Shown here: one piece after another, positions 33,374 through 41,569 of the stretch
Numbering within the stretch: the stretch's first letter is position 1
Layout: each line of letters opens with the position of its first letter
Assembly (NCBI RefSeq): GCF_001942405.1
Contig: NZ_MKKA01000016.1
Coordinates: 1 to 52,967 of the forward strand
Length of the DNA stretch: 52,967 bases
Direction: 5' to 3'
From: Ornithinimicrobium sp. CNJ-824
Lineage (GTDB): Bacteria; Actinomycetota; Actinomycetes; Actinomycetales; Dermatophilaceae
Position numbers and translations under genes: made by a program
The notes under the pieces: model-generated
The model's input: the letters and a program-made list of their open reading frames with translations, nothing else
What the model was told of the DNA's origin: nothing
Databases searched by the model: none

Positions 33374-34402
33374 TCAGCGCAGCTCGGCGACCATTGCCCG
33401 GGCGGCCTCGACGACGCCGCCCTCGAGACGGGTCACGCCGAGCTCCTCTGGCCAGTCCGTCCCGCAGCCACGGCCGCCGACGTAGATCGCCGGGGGTTCC
33501 GGGGTGCGGGCGAGCACCTCGACGAGGACCTGGGCGCTCGCGTCGTCGCTGGTGACCGGGACCGACACGGTGACCGCGGCCGGCCGCAGCTGCTCGACCG
33601 CGTGCGTCCAGCTGGTGACCGGCAGGTCCCGGCCGAGGTAGCGCACGTCGGCGCCCAGGCGGCGCAGGCAGGTGGCCAGGGCGAGAGAGCCCAGCTCGTG
33701 CATGGCGCCGGGTGGCAGGCCGATGATGACGACGGGGCCGCCGTCCTGGGGGCCGGCCGCCTCGAAGGCCCTGCTCAGCCGCCGGTGGACGGCGGCGCTG
33801 ACGAAGTGCTCGCCGCCCACGTCGATGAGGCCGTCCGCCCAGGCCTTGCCCAGGCGGGCGAGCGCCGGGGTCAGCCAGCGCTCGAAGACGAGCTCGAAGG
33901 AGCCGACGGAGAAGGCCTGGTCGAGCGTCCGGTCCAGGCTGATGCGGTCGAGGGAGCGGGCGGGCGGGATGAGCGCCTCGACCGGGGGCAGGCCGGTGGA
34001 GGACAGGTCCAGGGTGACCCATCCGTCCCGGCGGGACGCGCCGCCCTCGGACGTCGGCGCCGGAGTCTGCCCGTCGTCGGAGCGTGGGGCCCCGTCGCGA
34101 CCGGTGGACCGTTCGCCGCCGCGGCCGGGGGAGCCCGCGCGGACGAGGGAGACGGTGCCGTCGCGGCCGGTGATGGCCCGGAGGTCGCGGACCTGCTCGG
34201 CGGCGAGGGAGGCCGGGGTGCCGGCCTGGACCAGCTCGGCCATCTTGCGGAGACGGGCCACGTCCACGTCGTCGTAGAGGCGGTAGCGCGACTCGCTGCG
34301 CCCCGGCTCGACGACGCCGTATCGACGCTCCCACGCGCGGAGCCGGTCGGCCGCGACGCCGGTGAGTCCGCTGACCTGCTTGACCGTGTAGCGGACCGTC
34401 AT
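33374..34402 (-). CDS. MerR-family regulator with cobalamin-binding domain (CarH/LitR-like)
   Basis: 342 residues; ATG 34402 with AGGAGG four bases upstream. VRYTVKQVSGLTGVAADRLRAW is the MerR winged-helix start, with ERRYG in the wing. After a Ser/Gly-rich linker (about 85-125), a four-helix cap contains W..LGKAWADG and GEHFVSAAVHRRLS. A Rossmann B12 domain with GAMHELGSLAL (His as lower axial ligand of the usual xxHxxG) and VGGRGCG follows. In CarH and LitR, adenosylcobalamin makes the repressor light-labile, and it controls carotenoid, photolyase or stress genes. Light control here is inference. Confidence 0.85.
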   Translation of the reverse strand: MTVRYTVKQVSGLTGVAADRLRAWERRYGVVEPGRSESRYRLYDDVDVARLRKMAELVQAGTPASLAAEQVRDLRAITGRDGTVSLVRAGSPGRGGERSTGRDGAPRSDDGQTPAPTSEGGASRRDGWVTLDLSSTGLPPVEALIPPARSLDRISLDRTLDQAFSVGSFELVFERWLTPALARLGKAWADGLIDVGGEHFVSAAVHRRLSRAFEAAGPQDGGPVVIIGLPPGAMHELGSLALATCLRRLGADVRYLGRDLPVTSWTHAVEQLRPAAVTVSVPVTSDDASAQVLVEVLARTPEPPAIYVGGRGCGTDWPEELGVTRLEGGVVEAARAMVAELR

Positions 34403-34453
34403 GGCACCTCCTGGGTTCGGGTTCGGGGTCGACCTGCGGGGTGGTGGTGCCCC

Positions 34454-34485
34454 AGCCTAGCCCGAGGGTTGGACGGAGGCTGGAC
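34454..34485 (-). promoter_or_regulatory. Candidate promoter and 11-bp direct repeats upstream of the CarH-like gene
   Basis: Minus-strand -10-like TAGGCT lies at 34454-34459. Behind it TTGGAC (34469-34474) and CTGGAC (34480-34485) recur with an exact 11-bp step. CarH-type repressors use direct repeats of about 11 bp, so this may be an autoregulatory operator. The word itself does not match known CarH sites. Confidence 0.3.
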
Positions 34486-34519
34486 AGTCAGGTCGGTCGT
34501 GCGGGGCGGAACGCACCGG

Positions 34520-34546
34520 GGGCCCGGAGCATGGTGCTCCGGGCCC
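34520..34546 (-). terminator. Rho-independent-type hairpin, 12-bp perfect stem
   Basis: GGGCCCGGAGCA pairs perfectly with TGCTCCGGGCCC across a TGG loop. It sits about 35 nt after the stop of the small secreted protein on the minus strand. As usual in high-GC actinobacteria no U tract follows. Confidence 0.7.
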
Positions 34547-34580
34547 TGGGCGCGGACCGTGCGGGGATCGGTAGCAGGCT

Positions 34581-34897
34581 TCAGTTGCACCAGGGGTAGA
34601 CGAAGAGGCTGTCGTCGCCGGCGCGGTGGTCGGCAAGGACGACCGACAGGGGCAGGACCTCGGGCAGGCCGGAGATGTCGGCGCCCTCACGGACGGTGGC
34701 GCCCGCGGTGACGGCCGTCGCGATGGGCAGGCCCTCCTTGGCCACGGTGGAGAACAGGCCCACCTCCTTGAGGGTGGCGATCCCGGCCTGCATGCAGGCG
34801 GTGTCGGGCTTGCCCGCGGGGGCGGCGCTGGCGGCGGGCGCGCCAGGGCGGTGAGGGCGAGGGCGGTGGCGGTCGCGAGGCCGGCGATCTTCTTCAT
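34581..34897 (-). pseudogene. Small secreted protein, function unknown, frameshifted in this sequence
   Basis: ATG 34897 has AGGAGG seven bases upstream and starts MKKIAGLATATALALTALA, a signal peptide. Near 34841 the frame shifts by one base (a G seems missing in CTGGCGCG). The shifted frame continues PAASAAPAGKPDTACMQAGI to GDDSLFVYPWCN. The mature part would have about 78 residues with one Cys near each end, likely a disulfide. I recognise no family. A strong hairpin follows. Confidence 0.6.
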
Positions 34898-35097
34898 GGG
34901 GTTCCTCCTGGTGGGTGGGGGTCGGCGTCGACCCGGTGATCTCAGAATGAACCTCTCCACGAAGGTTTGGCAAGTGTTTGTCTAAAGACGGTCGAATGAC
35001 TGGGGCCGCAGACCGGGAACCGTCGGTGTCGCCCGGATGAACGCAGGGGGAAGACAAGCGGGCGGTCGGCGGGTACGGTCGTCGGTGGCTCGGGGAC

Positions 35098-35119
35098 GGG
35101 GTACCGTGCGACGGTCCCC
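35098..35119 (+). other. Hairpin in the leader of the 5'-nucleotidase gene
   Basis: GGGG-ACCGT and ACGGT-CCCC pair around a GCG loop with one bulged T. It ends 30 nt before the start codon. Regulatory role unknown; it may be chance in GC-rich DNA. Confidence 0.3.
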
Positions 35120-35149
35120 CACGAACAGCATCAGGGAGAAGATCCAGCA

Positions 35150-36967
35150 ATGAAGCGAACTCTCGCCCTCGCGCTCGCCGCGGTGACGGCCACCTCCATG
35201 GTCGGCGCCACCGCGGTCGCAGCGCCCAGCGACAAGGCCAACGAGAAGGCCCACACCGCCCCCCACGGCAAGGCCAAGGGGCACGACAAGGCCGACAACC
35301 CCAACAAGGGCCGGGGCAACAACAGCGGCAAGAAGGGCACGCCCCCCGGGCAGCAGCCGGTCGACGTCCAGCTCCTGCAGTTCAGCGATTTCCACGGGCA
35401 CCTGCAACCGATGGACCTCTACAAGGAGCTCGACGACGAGACTGAGGTCTACCTCGGAACCTACGGTGGTGCTGCCTATCTCGCCGGTCTGGTCAACGAC
35501 CTGCGTGGAGACTTCGAGGGGACGACGTTCACGGTGTCGTCCGGCGACAGCATCGGAGGGTCGACCTTCGACTCCGGTCTCTTCCAGGACGAGCCGACGG
35601 TCGAGATCCTCAACGCCATGGGTCTGGATGCTTCGGCTGTCGGTAACCACGAGTTCGACGAAGGCGTCACCGAGCTCATGCGCATGGTCGAGGGTGGAAA
35701 CCACCCCGAGCTCGGGCAGTTCGGGGAGACCGCCTACGCCGGCGCCGACTTCCCCTACCTGGCGGCCAACGTCGTGTGGAACGACAGCAGGGAGCCGATC
35801 CTGCCTCCGTACACGATCGAGAACATCAGGGGTGTCAAGGTCGGTTTCATCGGCGTCGTGACCGACGAGACCCCCACGCTGGTTTCGCCCAGCGGCGTCG
35901 CGGACGTGACCTTCCTGGACGAGGCCGAGGCCATGAACAGGTACGCGGCAGAGCTCCAGAGACGGGGGGTCGAAGCCATCGTCGGGTTGGTCCACGAGGG
36001 AGGCTACGACGACGGGGTCTACGCCGACGCGATCACGTCGGAGGACGTCAATGCCGGTTGTGAGGATCTGACCGGCCCCATCGTCGACATCAACGCCGCA
36101 ACCTCCTCCGAGGTGGACGTGCTGCTCACCGGGCACACGCACAGCGGATTTGCCTGCATGCTGCCGGATGGCTCCGGTGGGCAGCGTGCAGTGGCCGGGC
36201 CTGGCGACTGGGGCCGCGTCCTGAGCCAGACGACCTTCCAGGTGGATCGCAGGACCAAGGACGTGATCCGGGAGAGCCTCACCGTCGCCAACCACGTGGT
36301 GGACACCGCCGAGGTGACCCCTGACCCCGAGGTCGCCGCCATAGTGGAGTACTGGACCGCCCAGGCCGACTATGTCGGCAGCCAGCCCGTCGGCTCGGCG
36401 GCGGAGCCGATCACCGGTGATGCAGGCGGGGACCGCGGCATCGAGACCCCGATGGCCGACCTGGTCGCCGACTCCATCCACTGGTGGGGCGAGGAGGCGG
36501 CCGGTGGTGACATCGCCTTCATGAACGTCGGTGGCGTTCGCGCCAGCCTCGACGAAGGCCCGATCACCTACCGCGAGGCCTACGCTGTGATGCCTTTCGG
36601 CAACTACCTCGTCACCATCGACATGACCGGGCAGCAGATCATGGACGTGCTGAACCAGCAGTACAACCCGGACCGCAGCAGGACCATGCTGGCGCTCGGC
36701 GTGTCCGAGGGGTTCACCTACACGTGGGACCCCTCGACCAACTCGGTCGTCCCCGGATCCATGGAGCTGAACGGCACCTCGATCGACCTGACCGCGACCT
36801 ATCAGGTGTCGACGCTCAACTTCCTCGCCGAGGGCGGTGACAGCTTCAGTGCCTTCACCGAGGGCACCAACCTCGTCGGCGGGCCCGAGGACCTGGCGAA
36901 CTTCGTCAACTACCTCGACGCCCACCCCAACCTCGAGGCACCGGAGGACCGCGTCAACGGGCTGTGA
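35150..36967 (+). CDS. Secreted bifunctional metallophosphatase/5'-nucleotidase
   Basis: 605 residues. Signal peptide to about residue 24, then a Lys/Gly/Asn-rich basic linker (about 26-72). The metallophosphoesterase domain shows FSDFHGH, SSGDSIGGS, GNHEFDEG and LTGHTHSG, all dinuclear-metal motifs. The 5'-nucleotidase C-terminal domain has NVGGVRASLDEGPITYREAY and NFLAEGGDSFSAF. It releases phosphate from extracellular nucleotides. GGGAGAAG precedes ATG 35150. The gene has more A/T at third positions than its neighbours, TAT codons in ordinary contexts, and no copy of the GTATGC word, suggesting later acquisition. Confidence 0.9.
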   Translation: MKRTLALALAAVTATSMVGATAVAAPSDKANEKAHTAPHGKAKGHDKADNPNKGRGNNSGKKGTPPGQQPVDVQLLQFSDFHGHLQPMDLYKELDDETEVYLGTYGGAAYLAGLVNDLRGDFEGTTFTVSSGDSIGGSTFDSGLFQDEPTVEILNAMGLDASAVGNHEFDEGVTELMRMVEGGNHPELGQFGETAYAGADFPYLAANVVWNDSREPILPPYTIENIRGVKVGFIGVVTDETPTLVSPSGVADVTFLDEAEAMNRYAAELQRRGVEAIVGLVHEGGYDDGVYADAITSEDVNAGCEDLTGPIVDINAATSSEVDVLLTGHTHSGFACMLPDGSGGQRAVAGPGDWGRVLSQTTFQVDRRTKDVIRESLTVANHVVDTAEVTPDPEVAAIVEYWTAQADYVGSQPVGSAAEPITGDAGGDRGIETPMADLVADSIHWWGEEAAGGDIAFMNVGGVRASLDEGPITYREAYAVMPFGNYLVTIDMTGQQIMDVLNQQYNPDRSRTMLALGVSEGFTYTWDPSTNSVVPGSMELNGTSIDLTATYQVSTLNFLAEGGDSFSAFTEGTNLVGGPEDLANFVNYLDAHPNLEAPEDRVNGL

Positions 36968-37005
36968 CCCGCTGAGCGGCCGCCGGCCGAAGTAACGCAC
37001 GACGA

Positions 37006-37039
37006 CGGACGGGCCATCCCCTCGGGGGTGGCCCGTCCG
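37006..37039 (+). terminator. Strong hairpin after the 5'-nucleotidase gene
   Basis: CGGACGGGCCATCCCC pairs with the arm at 37024-37039 along 16 bp with one G-U, leaving a very short loop. It starts 39 nt after the stop. No U tract follows. Confidence 0.75.
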
Positions 37040-37119
37040 CCGTGTCCGGGGAGCCCTGAATGGGGCCCATGTGGCAGGTGGGACGCACGCCCCGTGACTG
37101 GTTGGTCACAGGAGGGCAA

Positions 37120-37165
37120 AGAGGGTGCGAACCCTCTGGTCAGGGGGCCGACGGCGGCATAGAGT
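37120..37165 (+). promoter_or_regulatory. Promoter region with GNRA-loop hairpin upstream of the peptidoglycan-binding protein gene
   Basis: TGGTCA (37137-37142) and TAGAGT (37160-37165) are 17 bp apart, an acceptable -35/-10 pair. AGAGGGT-GCGA-ACCCTCT (37120-37137) forms a 7-bp hairpin overlapping the -35. The leader would be about 60 nt, with only a weak AGGAAG. Confidence 0.4.
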
Positions 37166-37233
37166 TGCCTCGACGCGGGCCCCCGTGACGGGTCTCGTGC
37201 AGGTCGTCAGTGGTGACAGGAAGCAGAGCAGCG

Positions 37234-39041
37234 ATGTCAGCAGCAGGGGGATCCCGCCGGAGCACGGTGGCCGCAGCCGCCCGGTGGAGCGCGACGGCCC
37301 TGCTCGCCGGCGCCTGGCCCTCGGGGGTTCGCCGGCCCTGGCCAACCCCGAGCCGGTGCCCGTCGACCCTCAGGGCGGTGTCCCCGCCCAGCCGGTCGAC
37401 CCGGCCGTGGAACCCGCCGACCCCGCCGTCCCGCCTGCTGACCAGGGCACGACCGAGCCCGCCCCCGCTCCGGCGCCCGTCTCCCCGCCACCGACGGCGA
37501 CCGGCTACGTGCCCAACGGCAACGCGGGCGGGCCGGCCGTCTTCTCCCCGGTCCCGGCCGACCCGGCCGTGGTCCCGCAGCCGCCGGTCAACGAGGCCCT
37601 GCCGGTCGAGGTCGACGAGCGCGGTCCGTTCGCCCAGCAGGTCTCCTGCGACCCGGTCGACCGCCCCGGGGTGGTCGCCTTCGCGCTGCTCGTGACCGGC
37701 CACTACGACCGGCCCACGTGGTTCGGCTCCCGGCCCTGCATCGACTACGCCAGCTTCCACCACGACGGCCGCGGCCTGGACTGGCCGCTCAACGCCTTCG
37801 ACCCCGCCGACCGGCAGATCGCCGACTCGGTCATCGTGTGGCTCACCGACAACGACGGCGAGATGGCCGACCGGTTCGGCCTGGAGTACCTCATCTGGAA
37901 CGGCCTCATCTGGCACGGCGACGGCCGCGGATGGCAGTTCTACACCGGCACCCCGCACACCGACCACATCCACTTCTCGTTCACCTGGGACGGTGCCCAG
38001 ATGCGCACCTCGTGGTGGACGGGCGTCGCCGTGACCGAGCCCGACCTGGGCCCGTGCGACGTGGTCCCGGGCCAGTACGCCCCGCTGCACCAGCTGCCCC
38101 GCGTCACCGCGTGCGAGCAGGCGGCGTTGGCGGCGGCCCCGGCCACGGGTATGCAGCGCGTGCGCCCCGGGGAGTCCGGCGGCGGCGTGGCGATGCTCCA
38201 GGAGCAGCTCGGGCTGCCGGTCAGCGGCGTGCTCGACGACCGCACCCGGACCGAGCTCATCACCTGGCAGACCGAGCACGACCTTCCCGTGACCGGCATC
38301 GCCGACGACTTCACCTACGCCGCGCTGCTCGGCTGGGAGCTGGGCGAGCTGCCCGCGACGGTCCGACCCCCCGAGCGGGCCGACTGGCAGACCACGGCCT
38401 TCACGCCCCACCTGCGCACCACCCGCGCCCAGGGGGACACCGGCGAGGCCGTCAAGGTCCTCCAGGAGTTCCTCGGCGTCGAGACGGACGGCAGCTTCGG
38501 CCCGATCACCGCGGCCGCGCTGGCCGAGTGGGAGGCGACCGTGCCCGTGCTGCAGGCACAGGCCGACCGCCGGGCCGAGGATGCCGCCGTGGTCACCCCG
38601 CTGACCTGGCTGACCGCCGAGCGCGCCGCCCACCCGACCTCCGCCGTGCGGGACGTGGCGCTGGAGCAGGGCGACCTCGACCGGGTCGCCGACCCGGACG
38701 GCGCCCTCCGGCCCGACGGCGACCACGCCGGCGGCGCCGTGGCGCTGCTCCAGCGGCTGCTCGACCTGGAGACCGACGGCAGCTTCGGCCCGATGACCGC
38801 CGAGGCGGTCCGGCAGGTCCAGCAGGCGGCCGGCCTGGAGGTCACCGGCGTCGTCGACGGTCCCACCTGGGTCGCGGTCGAGCAGGTCGCCCTGGAGGCC
38901 GGCACCGTCGAGGGTGCGCCCGGTGCCGCGGCGGCCCGCGAGCGGCGGGAGGCCGAGCGCGCCGCCGAGGAGCAGGCGGCGGCCGAGGAGGCCGCCCGGC
39001 AGGAGGCCGAGCACGACGCCTCCGTCGCCGCGGCCGACTGA
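37234..39041 (+). pseudogene. Secreted peptidoglycan-binding protein with ARB-07466-like domain, frameshifted in this sequence
   Basis: ATG 37234 opens SAAGGSRRSTVAAAARWSA, a signal-peptide start. Near 37314 one C seems missing (GGCGCCTGG for GGCGCCCTGG), and the -1 frame carries on LALGGSPALANPEPV. Then follow a Pro-rich linker (to about residue 115) and a domain with HHDGRGLDWPLNAF, YLIWNGLIWHGDGRG and TDHIHFSF, the His/Asp pattern of the ARB-07466-like fold. Three peptidoglycan-binding_1 repeats come next (two with ETDGSFGP). A charged Glu/Ala-rich tail ends the protein. It probably acts in or on the cell wall. Confidence 0.75.
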
Positions 39042-39090
39042 CGCAGGCGCCGAGGCGCACGCGCGCCGCATACCTGACGGTGGGCGCCGC

Positions 39091-39096
39091 TAGTCT
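39091..39096 (+). promoter_or_regulatory. -10 box TAGTCT, leaderless start of the App1-type gene
   Basis: TAGTCT ends 7 nt before ATG 39104 with no Shine-Dalgarno sequence. Confidence 0.5.
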
Positions 39097-39103
39097 GATC
39101 CCC

Positions 39104-40233
39104 ATGGCGCGCCCCCACATCGCTGCCCGGCTGGAGGACTCCGTCCGCGCCCGGGTCGGGTCGTCCCTGGTGAAGCGCGGGTGGCAGCAGCGGCTGTTCG
39201 GCTACACCGGCTACGCCAGCACCGAGCGGGCCCGCGTGTTCGCCCGGGTCGTCCTGTCGCGCCACGACCCGCACGAACGCACCGCCCTGACCCACGCGCA
39301 GGACTCGCTGCTCGACATCGCCCAGCGGGGCTGGCGCGTCTTCCTCACCGCCCCCGAGGTCGGTGCCGAGGTCGTCGTCCGGATGGGGCGGGCCACGGTC
39401 ACCACGACCAGCGACCGGGGCGGCTACGTCGACGTCGAGGTGCCCGGCCACGGGCTGGCCCCGGGCTGGCACGACGCGAGCGTCTCCCTTCCCAACGGCG
39501 ACTCGGTCACGGTGTCCGTCCACGTCGTCGACCCCGGGGCCGAGGTGGGGCTGGTCAGCGACATCGACGACACGGTGATGATCACCCACCTTCCACGTAT
39601 CCTCATCGCCGGCTGGAACACCTTCGTCCGCTCGGAGATGGTGCGCGAGCGGGTGCCCGGGATGGGCTCGATGTACCGCGCGCTGGTCGCCGAGGACCCG
39701 CGGATGCCGCTGTTCTACCTCTCCACAGGAGCCTGGAACACGGCGCCGGCGCTGACCCGTTTCCTGCGGCGGCACGACTACCCCGTGGGCCCGATGCTGC
39801 TGACCGACTGGGGGCCGACGAACACCGGGTGGTTCCGCTCCGGGCAGGAGCACAAGGAGCGCGAGCTGCGCCGGCTGGTCGAGGAGTTCCCGCACATCCG
39901 CTGGATCCTCGTCGGCGATGACGGCCAGCACGACCCCGTCATCTACGGCACCCTGGCGGCCGAGCACCCGGACGCGGTCGAGGCGATCTGCATCCGCGAG
40001 CTGACCCCCGCCGAGCAGGTGCTCTCCAGCGGTCTGCCGGTGGCCACCGACGAGCTGCTGGGCAAGCGGGCCAAGGCCCCGATGCTCAAGGCGCCCAACG
40101 GCTACGGCCTGCACCAGCTGCTCGTCGCGGCCCGCCAGCGCCGCCGGGAGGTCGACGGGCCGGCCACGCCCGACCCGGGCAGCGGGCTGGCCGCCGTCCC
40201 GGACGCGAGGTGGAGGAGGGCGAGGATGCCTGA
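39104..40233 (+). CDS. App1-family phosphatase (DUF2183, phosphatidate-phosphatase-like)
   Basis: About 376 residues. LVSDIDDTVMITHLPR is the DxDxT catalytic motif. FYLSTGAWNTAPAL, MLLTDWGPTNTGWFRSG and WILVGDDGQHDPVIYG complete a HAD-like App1 active site. As written, the frame has no stop until 41086 and runs into the next gene. I place the end at TGA 40233 in the shifted frame, because that gives an acidic tail (EVEEGEDA) overlapping the next start by ATG...TGA. A missing C near 40206 would explain the loss of the stop. The apparent fusion is treated as an artefact. Confidence 0.7.
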
Positions 40234-41086
40234 GCTGCCCGAGGTGCAGGCCCTCGTGGACTTCCTCGGCGGTCGTGCCGTCGGCCGGGTCGTCACCGAC
40301 GTCGAGCTGGGCTCGATCGCGGTGCTCAAGACCTTCGACCCGCCGCCGGACTCGCTCGTGGGCCGCCCGGTCGACGGGGTGCACCGGCACGGCAAGTTTG
40401 TCGACCTGGACGTCGACGGCACCCACCTGGTCTTCCACCTGGCCCGGGCGGGCTGGCTGCGGTGGTACGAGCAGGTCCCCGCCACCCGCGTCCGCCCCGG
40501 GAAGTCCCCGATCGCCCTGCGCGTCCGGCTCGACGACGACTCCGGCTTCGACCTCACCGAGGCGGGCACGCGCAAGGGCCTGGCGGCGTATGTCGTGCCC
40601 GACCCCTCCGCGGTCCCCGGCATCGCCTCCCTCGGGCCGGACCCGCTGGCCGACGACTTCGGGCCCGAGCAGTTCGCCGCGCTCCTCGAGGGCCGGCGCA
40701 CCCAGGTCAAGGGGCTGCTGCGCGACCAGTCGGTGCTGGCGGGCGTGGGCAACGCCTACTCCGACGAGGTGCTGCACGCGGCCCGGCTGTCGCCGTTCGC
40801 GATCGCCGCCGCGCTCACCGAGGAGGAGGTGGCCCGGCTCTACGAGGCGCTGCGCACGACGCTGACCGCCGCGGTGATGGCGGCGGAGGGGCGGCCGGCC
40901 GCCGAGCTCAAGGACGCCAAGCGGGCCGGGATGAACGTCCACGGGCGCACCGGCGAGGCGTGCCCCGTCTGCGGGGACACGGTGCGGGAGGTCTCCTTCG
41001 CCGACCGTTCGCTGCAGTACTGCCCCACCTGCCAGACCGGTGGCAAGGAGCTGGCCGACCGGCGGATGTCCCGGCTGCTGCGGTAG
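40226..41086 (+). CDS. Fpg/Nei family DNA glycosylase
   Basis: 286 residues from ATG 40226. PELPEVQALVDFLGG is the N-terminus, with Pro2 as nucleophile and Glu3 as acid. HGKFVDLDV carries the conserved Lys. LRDQSVLAGVGNAYSDEVL is the helix-two-turn-helix, and CPVCGD with CPTCQTGG the zinc finger. It removes oxidised bases and cuts the DNA backbone. Pro2 must be N-terminal, so the gene is taken as separate from the preceding frame. GGAGGAGGGCGAGG just upstream is a rich ribosome-binding site. Confidence 0.88.
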   Translation: MPELPEVQALVDFLGGRAVGRVVTDVELGSIAVLKTFDPPPDSLVGRPVDGVHRHGKFVDLDVDGTHLVFHLARAGWLRWYEQVPATRVRPGKSPIALRVRLDDDSGFDLTEAGTRKGLAAYVVPDPSAVPGIASLGPDPLADDFGPEQFAALLEGRRTQVKGLLRDQSVLAGVGNAYSDEVLHAARLSPFAIAAALTEEEVARLYEALRTTLTAAVMAAEGRPAAELKDAKRAGMNVHGRTGEACPVCGDTVREVSFADRSLQYCPTCQTGGKELADRRMSRLLR

Positions 41087-41140
41087 CGGGGGTTCCCGCT
41101 GCGGTGGAGCCCGGTCGGTCGCGGTGGGAGGATGGCCCGC

Positions 41141-41470
41141 ATGAGCGAGATCCCCACCGTCTCCGTCGACGAGATCCCCGACGACGCCCTCGTGGTGGAC
41201 GTGCGCGAGCACGACGAGTTCGCCGCCGGGCACGCCCCCGGTGCCATCCACCTGCCCATGGGTGACGTGCCCGCGCGGCTCGACGAGGTCCCGATCACCG
41301 ACGAGTCGCTGCCCGTCATCTGCCGCACCGGCAGCCGCTCGGGCCGGACCGTGCAGTGGCTGGTCATGCAGGGGTTCGACGTGGTCAACGTCGACGGGGG
41401 CATGCAGGCCTGGAAGCGTCAGGGCAAGGCGATGGCCGCCGAGGGCGACGGGGAGCCCACCGTCCTCTGA
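41141..41470 (+). CDS. Rhodanese-like domain protein
   Basis: 109 residues. VVDVREHDEFAAGHAPGAIHLP is CH2A, and VICRTGSRSGRTVQWL carries the catalytic Cys in a CRTGSRS loop. A single-domain, cytoplasmic sulfurtransferase. ATG 41141 is chosen because the box GAGGAT lies 7 nt upstream. ATG 41132 in the same frame is possible but overlaps that box. Monocistronic. Confidence 0.87.
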   Translation: MSEIPTVSVDEIPDDALVVDVREHDEFAAGHAPGAIHLPMGDVPARLDEVPITDESLPVICRTGSRSGRTVQWLVMQGFDVVNVDGGMQAWKRQGKAMAAEGDGEPTVL

Positions 41471-41509
41471 CGGGGGAGGCGTCTCTCCCGACCGATGTAC
41501 CCAGGTGTT

Positions 41510-41545
41510 GTGTCACATCGGTCATCCCGGCGACCGCTGTGACAC
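41510..41545. repeat. REP-like palindrome, copy 2
   Basis: Arms of 17 bp (41510-41526, 41529-41545) around a CC loop, with two mismatches and one G-T pair. Core CATCGGTC and CGACCG are shared with the copy at 23173. A half-copy CGACCGATGT lies at about 41489. It sits between the convergent rhodanese and HAD genes, so it may also act as terminator. Confidence 0.7.
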
Positions 41546-41569
41546 ATCAGCCGTGCACAACGGTGCCCG

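Noticed and set aside
34930..34970. PHO box upstream of the 5'-nucleotidase gene
   Set aside because: GGTTCATTCTG on the minus strand matches only the first half of the repeat, and the adjoining unit does not fit; it also points the wrong way.
37081..37170. tRNA or riboswitch before the peptidoglycan-binding gene
   Set aside because: A GNRA hairpin and GTGCGAACC look tRNA-like at first, but no cloverleaf or acceptor stem can be drawn and no known aptamer core is recognisable.
39104..41086. A true bifunctional phosphatase-glycosylase
   Set aside because: The glycosylase needs Pro2 at the N-terminus, and a normal overlapping stop appears one frame away.
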